A stretch of 64,000 nucleotides of DNA from Bradyrhizobium sp. B124. GTDB lineage: Bacteria > Pseudomonadota > Alphaproteobacteria > Rhizobiales > Xanthobacteraceae. The stretch's first letter is position 1, and every line of letters starts with the position of its first letter. The notes under the pieces were generated by a model. That model saw only the letters and a list, made by a program, of their open reading frames with translations. It was not told the origin of the DNA and did not search any database. The stretch is taken from NCBI RefSeq assembly GCF_038967635.1, contig NZ_CP152413.1, positions 2,294,001-2,358,000 of the forward strand. Reading direction: 5' to 3'. The translations under genes and the position numbers were made by a program. Positions 44,226-51,879 of the stretch are shown here, in pieces.

Positions 44226-44459
44226 TATAACTGAGCAGCTATGGATTGGTCAAGTGAAAGTTGAGGAAAGCACACTGACGCTCTGGCTCGCCGCCTTACA
44301 CGGCTTGATGCAACGTCGGCCACCTCGATAAACCCATATCCAACTGGTTATGTGTTTGCCGTTGATTTGCCCGTCGGGACGAAACGAGATGCAAAGCTCA
44401 AACAGATTAGGTCGCGAGAATGCGGAAGCATGACTCATAGCCCGCGCAACACACTCGGT

Positions 44460-44580
44460 GTCGTCCTGGCGAAAGCCAGGACCCATTACCCGAAATTTCA
44501 ATTGTTGCGCGAAGCTGGGGCCGCGATCCCGTTCATCACTGAATTCGGTGGTTATGGGTCCTGGCTTTCGCCAGGACGAC
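44460..44580. repeat. 121-bp element with 27-bp terminal inverted repeats
   Basis: The ends are perfect complements, from GTCGTCCTGGCGAAAGCC at the left through ACCCAT and the reverse at the right. Each end is itself a hairpin (TCCTGGC/GCCAGGA). The size and form suit a non-autonomous mobile palindrome. It lies in the 500-base gap upstream of the carbonic anhydrase gene; the other parts of that gap (44247-44459) show nothing convincing. Confidence 0.75.
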
Positions 44581-44688
44581 AGTGACGAATGTGGCGCCCA
44601 CCAGCCTACGCATGCGCCTCGTTGCGACGGCGCTGCGCATGACCTACACATATCGCGCGGATGCGGTCCCTGTTCACGGAGAACCTTG

Positions 44689-45441
44689 ATGTGCCAGCTC
44701 TGCGAAATCACGCCTCCCAGCCGAACCTCCCGGCGTGTCTTCCTCGCTGGCGTGGCGTGCACCGCGGCCAGCCTCGCCCTTGCGCCGGCTGTGACGGCCA
44801 AAGAGACAAAACCGCCGCCGAAGCCGCAGAACGTGCTGCCGCCGGACGCCGCGCTCGACCGGCTGGTGAAGGGCAACCTCCGTTATGTCGAAGGCGTTTC
44901 GCGGCGGCATGATTTCAAGCACGAGCGCGAGGCGCTGTCCGGCGGACAGAACCCGTTCGCCGGCATCCTGAGTTGCGCGGACTCCCGCATCGCACCGGAA
45001 TACGCGTTCGATACCGGCCGCGGCGATCTGTTCGTCTGCCGCGTCGCCGGCAATTTCGCCAGCGACGAGATGATCGCAAGCCTCGAATATGCGCAGTCCG
45101 TGCTCGGCGTGCCGCTGTTCATGGTGCTCGGTCATGACAGTTGCGGGGCGGTCGACGCTGCGATCAACTCGCTGAAGGACAACACCACCCTGCCCGGCCA
45201 TCTGCCCTCGCTGGTCACCGCGATCGCGCCTGCGGTGAAGGCGACCGAGGGCAAGCCGGGCGACCGGCTCGCCAACGCCATCAGGCAAAACGTCATCGAC
45301 AACGTCGCGAAGCTCAAGACGGCGACGCCGATCCTCAGCGCCGCGGTCGATCAGGGCAAGCTCAGGATCGTCGGCGCGGTCTATCGGCTGACCGACGGCA
45401 AGGTCGAGCTCGTCACGGACGCCCGGCGACCGGCGACTTGA
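44689..45441 (+). CDS. Exported beta-class carbonic anhydrase
   Basis: A 250-residue enzyme interconverting CO2 and bicarbonate. A twin-arginine signal is visible (SRRVFLAGVACTAASLALA, about 14-32), so export in folded form is likely. The zinc and catalytic residues of the beta class are present as C96-x-D98-x-R100 (SCADSR) and H149-x2-C152 (GHDSCGA). The start at 44689 has GGAGAAC upstream; the longer frame runs through the repeat. A periplasmic beta-carbonic anhydrase would help CO2 or bicarbonate supply. The SspB-like gene follows. Confidence 0.92.
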   Translation: MCQLCEITPPSRTSRRVFLAGVACTAASLALAPAVTAKETKPPPKPQNVLPPDAALDRLVKGNLRYVEGVSRRHDFKHEREALSGGQNPFAGILSCADSRIAPEYAFDTGRGDLFVCRVAGNFASDEMIASLEYAQSVLGVPLFMVLGHDSCGAVDAAINSLKDNTTLPGHLPSLVTAIAPAVKATEGKPGDRLANAIRQNVIDNVAKLKTATPILSAAVDQGKLRIVGAVYRLTDGKVELVTDARRPAT

Positions 45442-45507
45442 ACCTCGGCGCGGCCTGCGACCACTGAAGCCAAGAACGACATCGCGTGAGCGACATGGAG
45501 AAGGCGG

Positions 45508-45897
45508 ATGGGGCGCCGGCGCGGGTGGATTGCTGGAGTGCTGCTTCTGGCCGTTGCCTCGTTGCCGGCGCGCGCCGGCGTCGAGCCCTGCAACACGGCG
45601 CAGAAGCGGATCGAAATGACCGCGTTGCTCCGCCATGCCGCGGAGGACCGCCCGGTCAACATCACCTTCGCAACCCGGGCCGATGGCGTGAAGCTGCCCG
45701 CCGCCGTGATCGAGCAATATCCCGAGGAGATCACGATCATCCTGCAGCACGAATTCGATCGCCTCGTGATGAGGGATGACGGCTTCGAGGTCGGCGTCTG
45801 GTTCAATCGCAAATATGCCAGGCTCGCCGTGCCGTTCGACGCGATCAGGAGCCTGTGGGACGGCAAGGTTCTGATGTGCACGAGCAATCAACCGTAG
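45508..45897 (+). CDS. Exported SspB-like protein
   Basis: A 129-residue protein with a signal peptide (MGRRRGWIAGVLLLAVASLP, cleaved near ARAG). The mature part matches the SspB fold: VNITFATRADGVKLPAAVIEQ, then YPEEITIILQHEFDRLVM and LAVPFDAIRSLWDGK. Cytoplasmic SspB delivers ssrA-tagged proteins to ClpXP, but a signal peptide would remove this protein from that protease. The acidic ClpX-binding tail of true SspB is absent. A related fold used in the periplasm is therefore likely. GGAGAAGGCGG precedes the ATG. Confidence 0.72.
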   Translation: MGRRRGWIAGVLLLAVASLPARAGVEPCNTAQKRIEMTALLRHAAEDRPVNITFATRADGVKLPAAVIEQYPEEITIILQHEFDRLVMRDDGFEVGVWFNRKYARLAVPFDAIRSLWDGKVLMCTSNQP

Positions 45898-45933
45898 GAA
45901 ACAGTGACGTCGCGGCGCAGAAAGCACGCAAAG

Positions 45934-46719
45934 TCACGTGAACGTCGCTTCCACGTTGCCGAGCCCATCGAGCTCCATCACGACCATGTCGCCCGCCTTC
46001 AGCCACACCGTCTTGACCAGGCTGCCGGTCAGCACGATCTGGCCGGCATGCAGGCCACGGCCTTCGGCGGCGAGATGATTGGCGAGCCAGGCGAGCGCGT
46101 TGTGCGGATGGCCGAGCACGTCGGCGCCGGTGCCGCGCCCCTCCTCCTTGCCGTTGACGAGCGCGCGTCCGGTGACCTTGCGCAGATCGGGCACGGTGAT
46201 GCGCGACACGGCTTCGCCGAGCACGCAGCCGGCGGCGAAGAAGTCGTCGGCGATCAGCGTCGGCGCGCCGAGTGTCTCCCATTTGACGTAGCGGTCGTCG
46301 ACGATCTCGATCGCCGGATGGTAGGCCTCGATCGCCTCCGCGACCCATTCGGCGGTGAACGGCGCTTCGCCGGGCGCGAGGCTGCGCGCCAGCCGCACCG
46401 CGATCTCGCATTCGACGCCGACATGGACGAAATCGGCCGCCGGCAGCCGCACGCCGCTGTCATGCACGACCTTCTCGAACACGCCGCCGCCACAGGGGTG
46501 CGGGATGTTGATGTATTCCTGCATCACCGCGCTGGTGCAGCCGATCTTGTAGCCGACGAGGCTGCCGATGTGTGGCTGCAGCAGATCGTGCAGCGCGTAT
46601 TGCACCTGATAGCCTTCGGCCTCGTCGCGCGGCACGATGTCTTTGGCGAGCGCCTTGAGCGGCGCGCGGCTGCGGCGCGCGCTGGCAATCGCCTTTGCGG
46701 CCGCGAGGATCCGTTCCAT
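45934..46719 (-). CDS. 2-keto-4-pentenoate hydratase family protein (FAH fold)
   Basis: A 261-residue enzyme of the MhpD-like hydratase/decarboxylase group. Features are GYKIGCTSAVMQEY (about 56-69), the metal-ligand stretch VGVECEIAVRLARSL (about 100-114) and IEIVDDRYV. It acts on 2-hydroxy-dienoates in aromatic catabolism in known cases. No other aromatic-pathway genes are adjacent, so the substrate is uncertain. It converges on the SspB-like gene. Confidence 0.87.
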   Translation of the reverse strand: MERILAAAKAIASARRSRAPLKALAKDIVPRDEAEGYQVQYALHDLLQPHIGSLVGYKIGCTSAVMQEYINIPHPCGGGVFEKVVHDSGVRLPAADFVHVGVECEIAVRLARSLAPGEAPFTAEWVAEAIEAYHPAIEIVDDRYVKWETLGAPTLIADDFFAAGCVLGEAVSRITVPDLRKVTGRALVNGKEEGRGTGADVLGHPHNALAWLANHLAAEGRGLHAGQIVLTGSLVKTVWLKAGDMVVMELDGLGNVEATFT

Positions 46720-46828
46720 CTGCGCAGCCTCCCTGAAATTCTCCGGCGGCGCGGTGGCGCCTCCGTCTGCTCACAGCAATTCAGCACTCGCCGACGCATC
46801 TGGCAAGCACGCCGGACGGGAGGGGCCG

Positions 46829-47857
46829 TCAGGCCTTGACCAGACCGAGCCTGATCAGACTCTCCGCGGTCGCGACGATCATCTCCTCATTGCCGCGCGG
46901 ACGCCAGCCGAGCAGGTTCTGCGCCTTGGCGCTGGTCGAGCGGCGCACCTTGCCGAGCAGCGGCAGGGTGGCGCGGGCCAACGGGTTGCGCCGCGCGGCG
47001 AGCCGAATCATCCAGTCCGGCGCCTGGAACCGGGGCACGCGCCGCGCCTTGCTGCCGAGTTTCCTGCGCAGCACCCGGGCCACCTGCAGCACCGACAAGG
47101 TCTCGCCGCCGACCGCGAGGAACCGCTCGCCGCTGGCCTTGGGCGAAGTCATGGCGCGCAGATGCAGGTCGGCGACGTCGCGCACGTCGACGAGGCCGAA
47201 ATGGATCCGGGGCACTGCCGGCATCGCGCCGTCGAGCAGCGCCTTGATGATGCCGATCGACTCGGAGAAATCGGGCCCGAGCGCCGGGCCGAACACCGCG
47301 GTCGGATTGACCACGGCAAGCTCGAGGCCATTGCCTTCGCGCGCCACGAAATCCCAGGCGGCGCGCTCGGCCAGTGTCTTGGATTTCGGATAGGCTTGCA
47401 CATCGGGGCCATCGAGGTTCGACCAGGTGGTCTCATCGAACGGCTTGGCTTGCGGCGGATGGCCATAGCCGATCGCCGCAAACGACGACGTCACGACGAC
47501 GCGCTTGACGCCGGCGTCGCGCGCCGCGCGCAACACCCGCAGCGTGCCTTCGCGCGCCGGAACGATCAGCTCGTTCTCGTCCTCCGGCACATGCGCGCCG
47601 AGCGGCGATGCGACATGCAGCACGTAGTCGCATCCCGTGACCGCCTCGCGCCAGCCGGCATCGCGCAGCAGGTCGGCGGTGGCAAAGCCGACCTGGTCGG
47701 CCGCGAGCGCACCCCCCTCGCGCAGCATCGCGATCACGTCCTTGCTGCGATCCGGATTGCGCAGCGTGGTTCGCACCGTATGCCCGTCGGCGAGCAGCTG
47801 CAGGATGGTATGCACGCCGATGAAACCCGATCCGCCCGTGACCAAAACCGTGCTCAT
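46829..47857 (-). CDS. NAD-dependent epimerase/dehydratase family (aldehyde-reductase type)
   Basis: A 342-residue extended SDR. The Rossmann motif is TGGSGFIG near the start, and the active-site YxxxK is AYPKSK at about 156-160, with TSSFAA upstream. The sequence resembles dihydroflavonol-4-reductase-like aldehyde reductases. ATG at 47857 (MSTVLVTGG) is clear. It is divergent from the HxlR gene at 47956 with a candidate operator between, so it is the probable target of that regulator. Confidence 0.87.
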   Translation of the reverse strand: MSTVLVTGGSGFIGVHTILQLLADGHTVRTTLRNPDRSKDVIAMLREGGALAADQVGFATADLLRDAGWREAVTGCDYVLHVASPLGAHVPEDENELIVPAREGTLRVLRAARDAGVKRVVVTSSFAAIGYGHPPQAKPFDETTWSNLDGPDVQAYPKSKTLAERAAWDFVAREGNGLELAVVNPTAVFGPALGPDFSESIGIIKALLDGAMPAVPRIHFGLVDVRDVADLHLRAMTSPKASGERFLAVGGETLSVLQVARVLRRKLGSKARRVPRFQAPDWMIRLAARRNPLARATLPLLGKVRRSTSAKAQNLLGWRPRGNEEMIVATAESLIRLGLVKA

Positions 47858-47931
47858 GTTCCTAGCCTCTTCATGGTTCGGCAGATGGGGCACACATTGC
47901 ACCGCCCACCCTGCACAGGCCGCATCTGGTC

Positions 47932-47952
47932 ACTATCTGATGTCAGACAAGT
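47932..47952. promoter_or_regulatory. Candidate HxlR operator
   Basis: ACT-A-TCTGA-TG-TCAGA-CA-AGT, a near-palindrome just upstream of the HxlR start and 75 bases from the divergent reductase start. Such sites are typical of MarR/HxlR-type autoregulation. Confidence 0.45.
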
Positions 47953-47955
47953 AGA

Positions 47956-48384
47956 ATGAAATTCGAGACCGGTATGGAAAACAATACCAGCGAGCTATGT
48001 GACGGCGGTGAATGCGAGAGCTGCCCGACCGACCCCAATCTGCTGATCGAGTTCAAGCACGCGATCCACGCACTCGGCGGCAAATGGAAGCTCGAGATCC
48101 TGTTCACGCTGATGAACGGCGGCGTGCGGTTCGGCGCGCTGCGCCGCGCGCTGGTGCCGGTCACCCAGCATATGCTGACCGCGCAACTGCGCGAGCTCGA
48201 GCACGATGGGCTGGTGGCACGCAAGGTGCTCGCCGAAAGGCCGCTGCAGGTCGAATACGAGCTGACGGATTCGGCCTGGGGCCTCATGCCGGCCTTCCGC
48301 GAATTGCTGGCGTGGTCGAAAATCCACGGACCGCGCCGTCACGAGGAGGCAAGCGAGACGACACTCGGGGCCGGACTGGCCTGA
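47956..48384 (+). CDS. HxlR family transcriptional regulator
   Basis: A 142-residue winged-helix regulator. The HxlR signature is ALGGKWKLEILFTLMNGGVRFGALRRAL, then VTQHMLTAQLRELEHDGLVARKV. A cysteine cluster near the N-terminus (LCDGGECESCP) could sense redox or aldehyde stress, as in related redox-sensing HxlR proteins. It is divergent from the aldehyde-reductase-like gene. The start may be 47974. Confidence 0.9.
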   Translation: MKFETGMENNTSELCDGGECESCPTDPNLLIEFKHAIHALGGKWKLEILFTLMNGGVRFGALRRALVPVTQHMLTAQLRELEHDGLVARKVLAERPLQVEYELTDSAWGLMPAFRELLAWSKIHGPRRHEEASETTLGAGLA

Positions 48385-48414
48385 ATGTCGTCTCGCCTTC
48401 AGGTCGGCACGCGA

Positions 48415-49211
48415 TCAACCCATGCCGAGCGCGCGCCGGATCGCGATCTCGACCGGCGAGTAAACGCCCTCGTCGCGCTCGAGCCGGTACGGCTCGGCAG
48501 GACTGAGCGACGGTTGCGCCATGAAGCGCGGCCTGGTGCCCCGATGCTTCTGCGCGGCATGCACCAGGAACGGATGGCACAGATAGACCGTGCCTGCTTC
48601 ACCCGTCGCCAGCGCAAGCTCGCACTCGGCGCCCATTTGCGCGAGGTTCATCCGCACGCGTCCGGCCTCGCCCGCCGGCGCCAGATAACGCGCCATCGGA
48701 AAGTGCGAACCGGGTCGGCGCATCGTCCTCGCCGACATCGGAGAACAGGAACAGCATCAGCAGCGCCCGGCCGCGCGAGTTGACGTTCACTCGCCATGCC
48801 GAGAAGTCGCTCCGTTCGTTCGGATCGCAATCGTCGCCGGGAAAGCCGGCATCGACATGCCAGCCGGCATCGCCGGGATCGTCCGGATGCGGGAACCGCA
48901 CCGGGAAGGTCCCGATGTTGTGGCGTGGAGACCAGCGGCCGGGGCCTGCGATCTGATCGAACGCCCGATACAGCAGCGCCGAGTTGATCGCCTGCCGGAA
49001 TGGTTCCTCGCCATAGCCCGGGCTGCCGCACCACCGGGCGCGTCCATGTCGAGGGATCATGCTCGCTGCACGGCAGGTCGCGCCACATGATGGCACGTCC
49101 CGCATCGGCGAGTTCGCGGGGAAAGGTGTTGTCGATCCGGACAAAGCCCTGTTCGATGAATTGCTCGATTTGCGCGTCGCTGAGCGCACGCGTGTCGTCT
49201 CGATCGGTCAT
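48415..49211 (-). pseudogene. Phytanoyl-CoA dioxygenase family gene with two frameshifts
   Basis: The N-terminus MTDRDDTRALSDAQIEQFIEQGFVR is in one frame from 49211. Homology continues in a second frame from about 49025 (GYGEEPFRQAINSALLYRAF, GWHVDAGFPGDDCDPNERSDF). It resumes in a third from about 48715 (PMARYLAPAGEAGRVRMNL to RRALGMG). The Fe(II)-binding HxD (HVD) is in the middle part. Two indels near 49020-49032 and 48708-48718 thus break a 265-residue 2-oxoglutarate-dependent dioxygenase. Sequencing error is an alternative. Confidence 0.75.
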
Positions 49212-49466
49212 GATTGTCTCTCAAATCGTCGCCAGCCGTCGATGCTCCGCGAGGCGCGGAGTTTGGCCGGCTCATTCGGCTCACTGGAATCCCGCGAGCC
49301 CAGGCGCGCGGGGACGATCAGCGCTTCCGCGTGGAAGCGTGTTTCCTGGCGGAAACGAGATCAGCCCAGGAAGAAAACCGATGCGATGTTGAGAGTACGT
49401 GTCATCATGGCGGCGCGAACGTACGACCGGTGCGCGCCGGAATCAATCTGTAGCGGTCCACCGCCA

Positions 49467-49877
49467 CTATTCGTCGCGATAGACCTTCTCGCGCTTCTCG
49501 TGGCGTTCCTGCGCCTCCACCGACAGCGTCGCGATCGGGCGGGCTTCGAGCCGCTTCAGCGAGATCGGGTCACCGGTCTCTTCGCAATAGCCGTAGGTGT
49601 TGTCTTCGATGCGCTGGAGCGCCGCGTCGATCTTGGAAATCAGCTTGCGCTGACGATCGCGGGCTCGAAGTTCGATCGCGCGGTCGGTTTCCGAGGAAGC
49701 TCGGTCCGCGAGGTCGGGGTGATTGACGTTCTCTTCCTGCAACGTCTGCAGCGTGACCTTCGATTCGCGGAGGATCTCATCCTTCCAGGCCAGCAGCTTG
49801 GCGCGGAAATAGTCGCGCTGCCGCTCATTCATGAAAGGCTCTTTTTCAGTCGGCCGGTAGTTCTTCAGCTTTTCCAA
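49467..49877 (-). CDS. dksA: DksA family RNA polymerase-binding protein
   Basis: A 136-residue protein that binds the RNA polymerase secondary channel with ppGpp. The coiled-coil tip D55-x2-D58-x-A60 (HPDLADRAS) needed for function is present. Only one of the four zinc-finger cysteines remains (C98 in YGYCEETGDP); the other positions are replaced, as known in some alphaproteobacterial DksA. The start is TTG at 49877; ATG at 49832 is the alternative. The preceding gap at 49212-49466 holds no clear feature. Confidence 0.88.
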   Translation of the reverse strand: MEKLKNYRPTEKEPFMNERQRDYFRAKLLAWKDEILRESKVTLQTLQEENVNHPDLADRASSETDRAIELRARDRQRKLISKIDAALQRIEDNTYGYCEETGDPISLKRLEARPIATLSVEAQERHEKREKVYRDE

Positions 49878-50054
49878 AGGCAGCCATGTCCCTGTCAGGC
49901 GGAGGGAACAAGAGCCCTCCGCGCGGCGCCTTATATAGCCACGTCATGTGACAGACAATATCTGCCACCGCGAAAGGCGGCCTGCCCCCAAGGCCTTGCA
50001 CAGGCAAACTTATCCGTGCTGCCCCGGGGCCGGCTTTTCCCCTCTCCTGGCCCG

Positions 50055-50666
50055 TCAGTAGCCGACCGTGAAGCGCTGGCGGATATGGGCCGGGCGCTCG
50101 ATTTCGTCGGCGAGTGCAACTGCGAAGTCCTCGAACGAGATCGAGCTTTTCCCGTCGGCCGCGGTCAAAAGCTGGTCGGTCCCGAGCCGGAACTTGCCGG
50201 TCCGCTCGCCTGCCACGAACAGCGCCGAGGGCGACAAAAAGGTCCAGTTCAGGTCCTTTTCCTGGCGCAGCAGGTCGAGGAACTCGGCCCCCTTCGAGGC
50301 CTCGGCCTTGTACTGGGCCGGGAAGTTCGGCGTGGTCACCAGGCGGACGCCCGGGGCCACCTCGAGGCTGCCGGCACCGCCGACCACGAGATAGCGCCCG
50401 ACGCCGGACGCCCTGGCCGCCCCGATCAGCTTGACCGGGTCGCTGACGGTGAAATGGACGGAACTGATCGCGGCATCGTGCCCGGCCCACAGCGCAGTCA
50501 GGGCGGCTTGGTCGTTCACATCCCCCTTCACGGCGGTGACACCAGGCAGGGTTGCGATCTTCTCCGGGTTGCGGGCGATGGCGGTGACGGCATGGCCGCG
50601 GCGGGCGAGTTCCGCGGTGAGGCGCGAGCCGGCCTGGCCGGACGCGCCGGCGATGGCGATCTTCAT
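50055..50666 (-). CDS. NAD(P)H-binding NmrA-like oxidoreductase
   Basis: A 203-residue atypical SDR. The Rossmann start is MKIAIAGASGQAGSRL with GASGQAG, followed by AVKGDVNDQAAL and LVVGGAGSLEV. The usual YxxxK is not visible, as in NmrA-type redox-sensor or quinone-reductase-like proteins. It is divergent from the HxlR gene at 50769, an arrangement typical of QorR-type control. Confidence 0.82.
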   Translation of the reverse strand: MKIAIAGASGQAGSRLTAELARRGHAVTAIARNPEKIATLPGVTAVKGDVNDQAALTALWAGHDAAISSVHFTVSDPVKLIGAARASGVGRYLVVGGAGSLEVAPGVRLVTTPNFPAQYKAEASKGAEFLDLLRQEKDLNWTFLSPSALFVAGERTGKFRLGTDQLLTAADGKSSISFEDFAVALADEIERPAHIRQRFTVGY

Positions 50667-50677
50667 CAAAGTCTCCG

Positions 50678-50693
50678 ATTGGTAGTTTCCAAT
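50678..50693. promoter_or_regulatory. Candidate operator between the NmrA-like and HxlR genes
   Basis: ATTGG-TAGTTT-CCAAT, a perfect inverted repeat 12 bases upstream of the oxidoreductase start in the 102-base divergent region. Confidence 0.4.
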
Positions 50694-50768
50694 GGTGACT
50701 AGATAGCGAAATGGATGTAAGTGTGAAGAAGGCACTCTTGTCTCACCTGATTACGCCGGAGTAACCCG

Positions 50769-51155
50769 ATGAAAGCCGCCAGCCTGAAGCCGGACGCCTA
50801 TGCCGCCAATTGCCCGACGCGCCAGATCCTCGACCGGGTCGGCGACAAATGGGCGGTGCTGATCCTGCTGCTGCTGCGCAGCGAGCCGATGCGCTTCAAC
50901 CAGCTTCGCCGCGCCATCGAAGGCATCTCGCAGAAGATGCTGTCGCAGGTGTTGAAGAGCCTGGAGCGCGACGGGCTGCTGCGCCGCCGTGCGATCGCAA
51001 CCGTTCCGGTCACCGTGGAGTATTCGATCACGCCGCTCGGATCGACGCTCGCCGAAGCGGTCGATCCGCTGCGCGACTGGGCCGAGCAGAATCTGAAGGA
51101 GGTGCTGACCGCGCAGCGCCGCTACGACACGCAGCGCAAGGCACTGGCGGCCTGA
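50769..51155 (+). CDS. HxlR family transcriptional regulator
   Basis: A 128-residue winged-helix regulator: CPTRQILDRVGDKWAVLILLLL, then RFNQLRRAIEGISQKMLSQVLKSLERDGLL. A single conserved-type cysteine near residue 15 may sense oxidants or electrophiles, as in QorR and HypR. It probably controls the divergent oxidoreductase gene at 50055. Confidence 0.9.
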   Translation: MKAASLKPDAYAANCPTRQILDRVGDKWAVLILLLLRSEPMRFNQLRRAIEGISQKMLSQVLKSLERDGLLRRRAIATVPVTVEYSITPLGSTLAEAVDPLRDWAEQNLKEVLTAQRRYDTQRKALAA

Positions 51156-51200
51156 GGCACTGCCTGCCAGCGTGAGATAGGTCAGGTGATCGAGAGCGGC

Positions 51201-51620
51201 CTAATACTGCCCGGCCTTGGCGAGCTCGACTTCGACGCGCAGCTCGATCTCGCCCAGCACGGCATCGAGGCCGGGGTCACCGGAGGATTCCTTCAGGCTC
51301 GCCGCAGCATCACGCAGCCGGTTCACGGTGGAGGAATCGAAATTGCCGGACAGCAATCCGAGCTTCAGCGCATCGAGCACGTCGAGGGCGCCCTTGCCGC
51401 GCGCCACCGAGCGCTTGCGGCGTTCGGTCGGGTCTTCGACGCCCTGCAGCGCGAGCAGTGCATCCAGGCTGGTGGCGGCCTTCGGCGCAGCGGCGGAGCG
51501 AACCTCCTCCTGCGCGCTGGTCGCATCCGGCAGCGAGAAGCCGCTCGACGAGGTGCGCCGCGTCGAACTGGTCGACGTGCCAAGCGTGGTGCCGTTCGGT
51601 CCGTAGATGCGCATCGTCAT
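51201..51620 (-). CDS. fliX: Flagellar assembly regulator FliX
   Basis: A 139-residue class II flagellar assembly protein. The N-terminus MRIYGPNG matches FliX, and the C-terminus holds ALDVLDALKLGLLSGN and LREVELAKA-like elements. In Caulobacter FliX couples early flagellar assembly to FlbD and sigma-54-dependent transcription. It is divergent from flgI; a CtrA-type box sits just upstream. FlbD is not in the window. Confidence 0.88.
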   Translation of the reverse strand: MTMRIYGPNGTTLGTSTSSTRRTSSSGFSLPDATSAQEEVRSAAAPKAATSLDALLALQGVEDPTERRKRSVARGKGALDVLDALKLGLLSGNFDSSTVNRLRDAAASLKESSGDPGLDAVLGEIELRVEVELAKAGQY

Positions 51621-51662
51621 GATCCCGCAGGCCTGAATGCCGCGAGCATCGCCGTTTTATGG

Positions 51663-51677
51663 TTAACGGTGCGTAAA
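51663..51677. promoter_or_regulatory. Predicted CtrA box upstream of fliX
   Basis: TTAA-CGGTGCG-TAAA, close to TTAA-N7-TTAA, 43-57 bases upstream of fliX. Caulobacter fliX is also CtrA-controlled. A CGGCA-N5-TGCCG palindrome lies just to the right at about 51683. Confidence 0.5.
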
Positions 51678-51793
51678 CGACCCGGCAATTTCTGCCGCCG
51701 CACGGCAGTTTCGCGCTCCCTGGCGAACCGGAACCGAACGGCGGCCCGACAATTTCGATAAATATATCAATACATTGCCCCGGCAAAACGAAG

Positions 51794-51809
51794 TGGCACG
51801 CGACTCGCA
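51794..51809 (+). promoter_or_regulatory. Predicted sigma-54 promoter for flgI
   Basis: TGGCACG-CGAC-TCGCA with GG and GC separated by ten bases, 71 bases before the flgI ATG. It is nearly the same as the flgF box. Confidence 0.75.
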
Positions 51810-51879
51810 TGGTTAATGGCGGATCGCCGTCATGGGAGTGTCGCGTGATCCGCGAGTTGAAGTTCGAGGGGAGCACTGG

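Noticed and set aside
44247..44459. A small gene between the ArsR operator and the inverted-repeat element
   Set aside because: Open frames here have no ribosome site and run into the repeat; composition is not gene-like.
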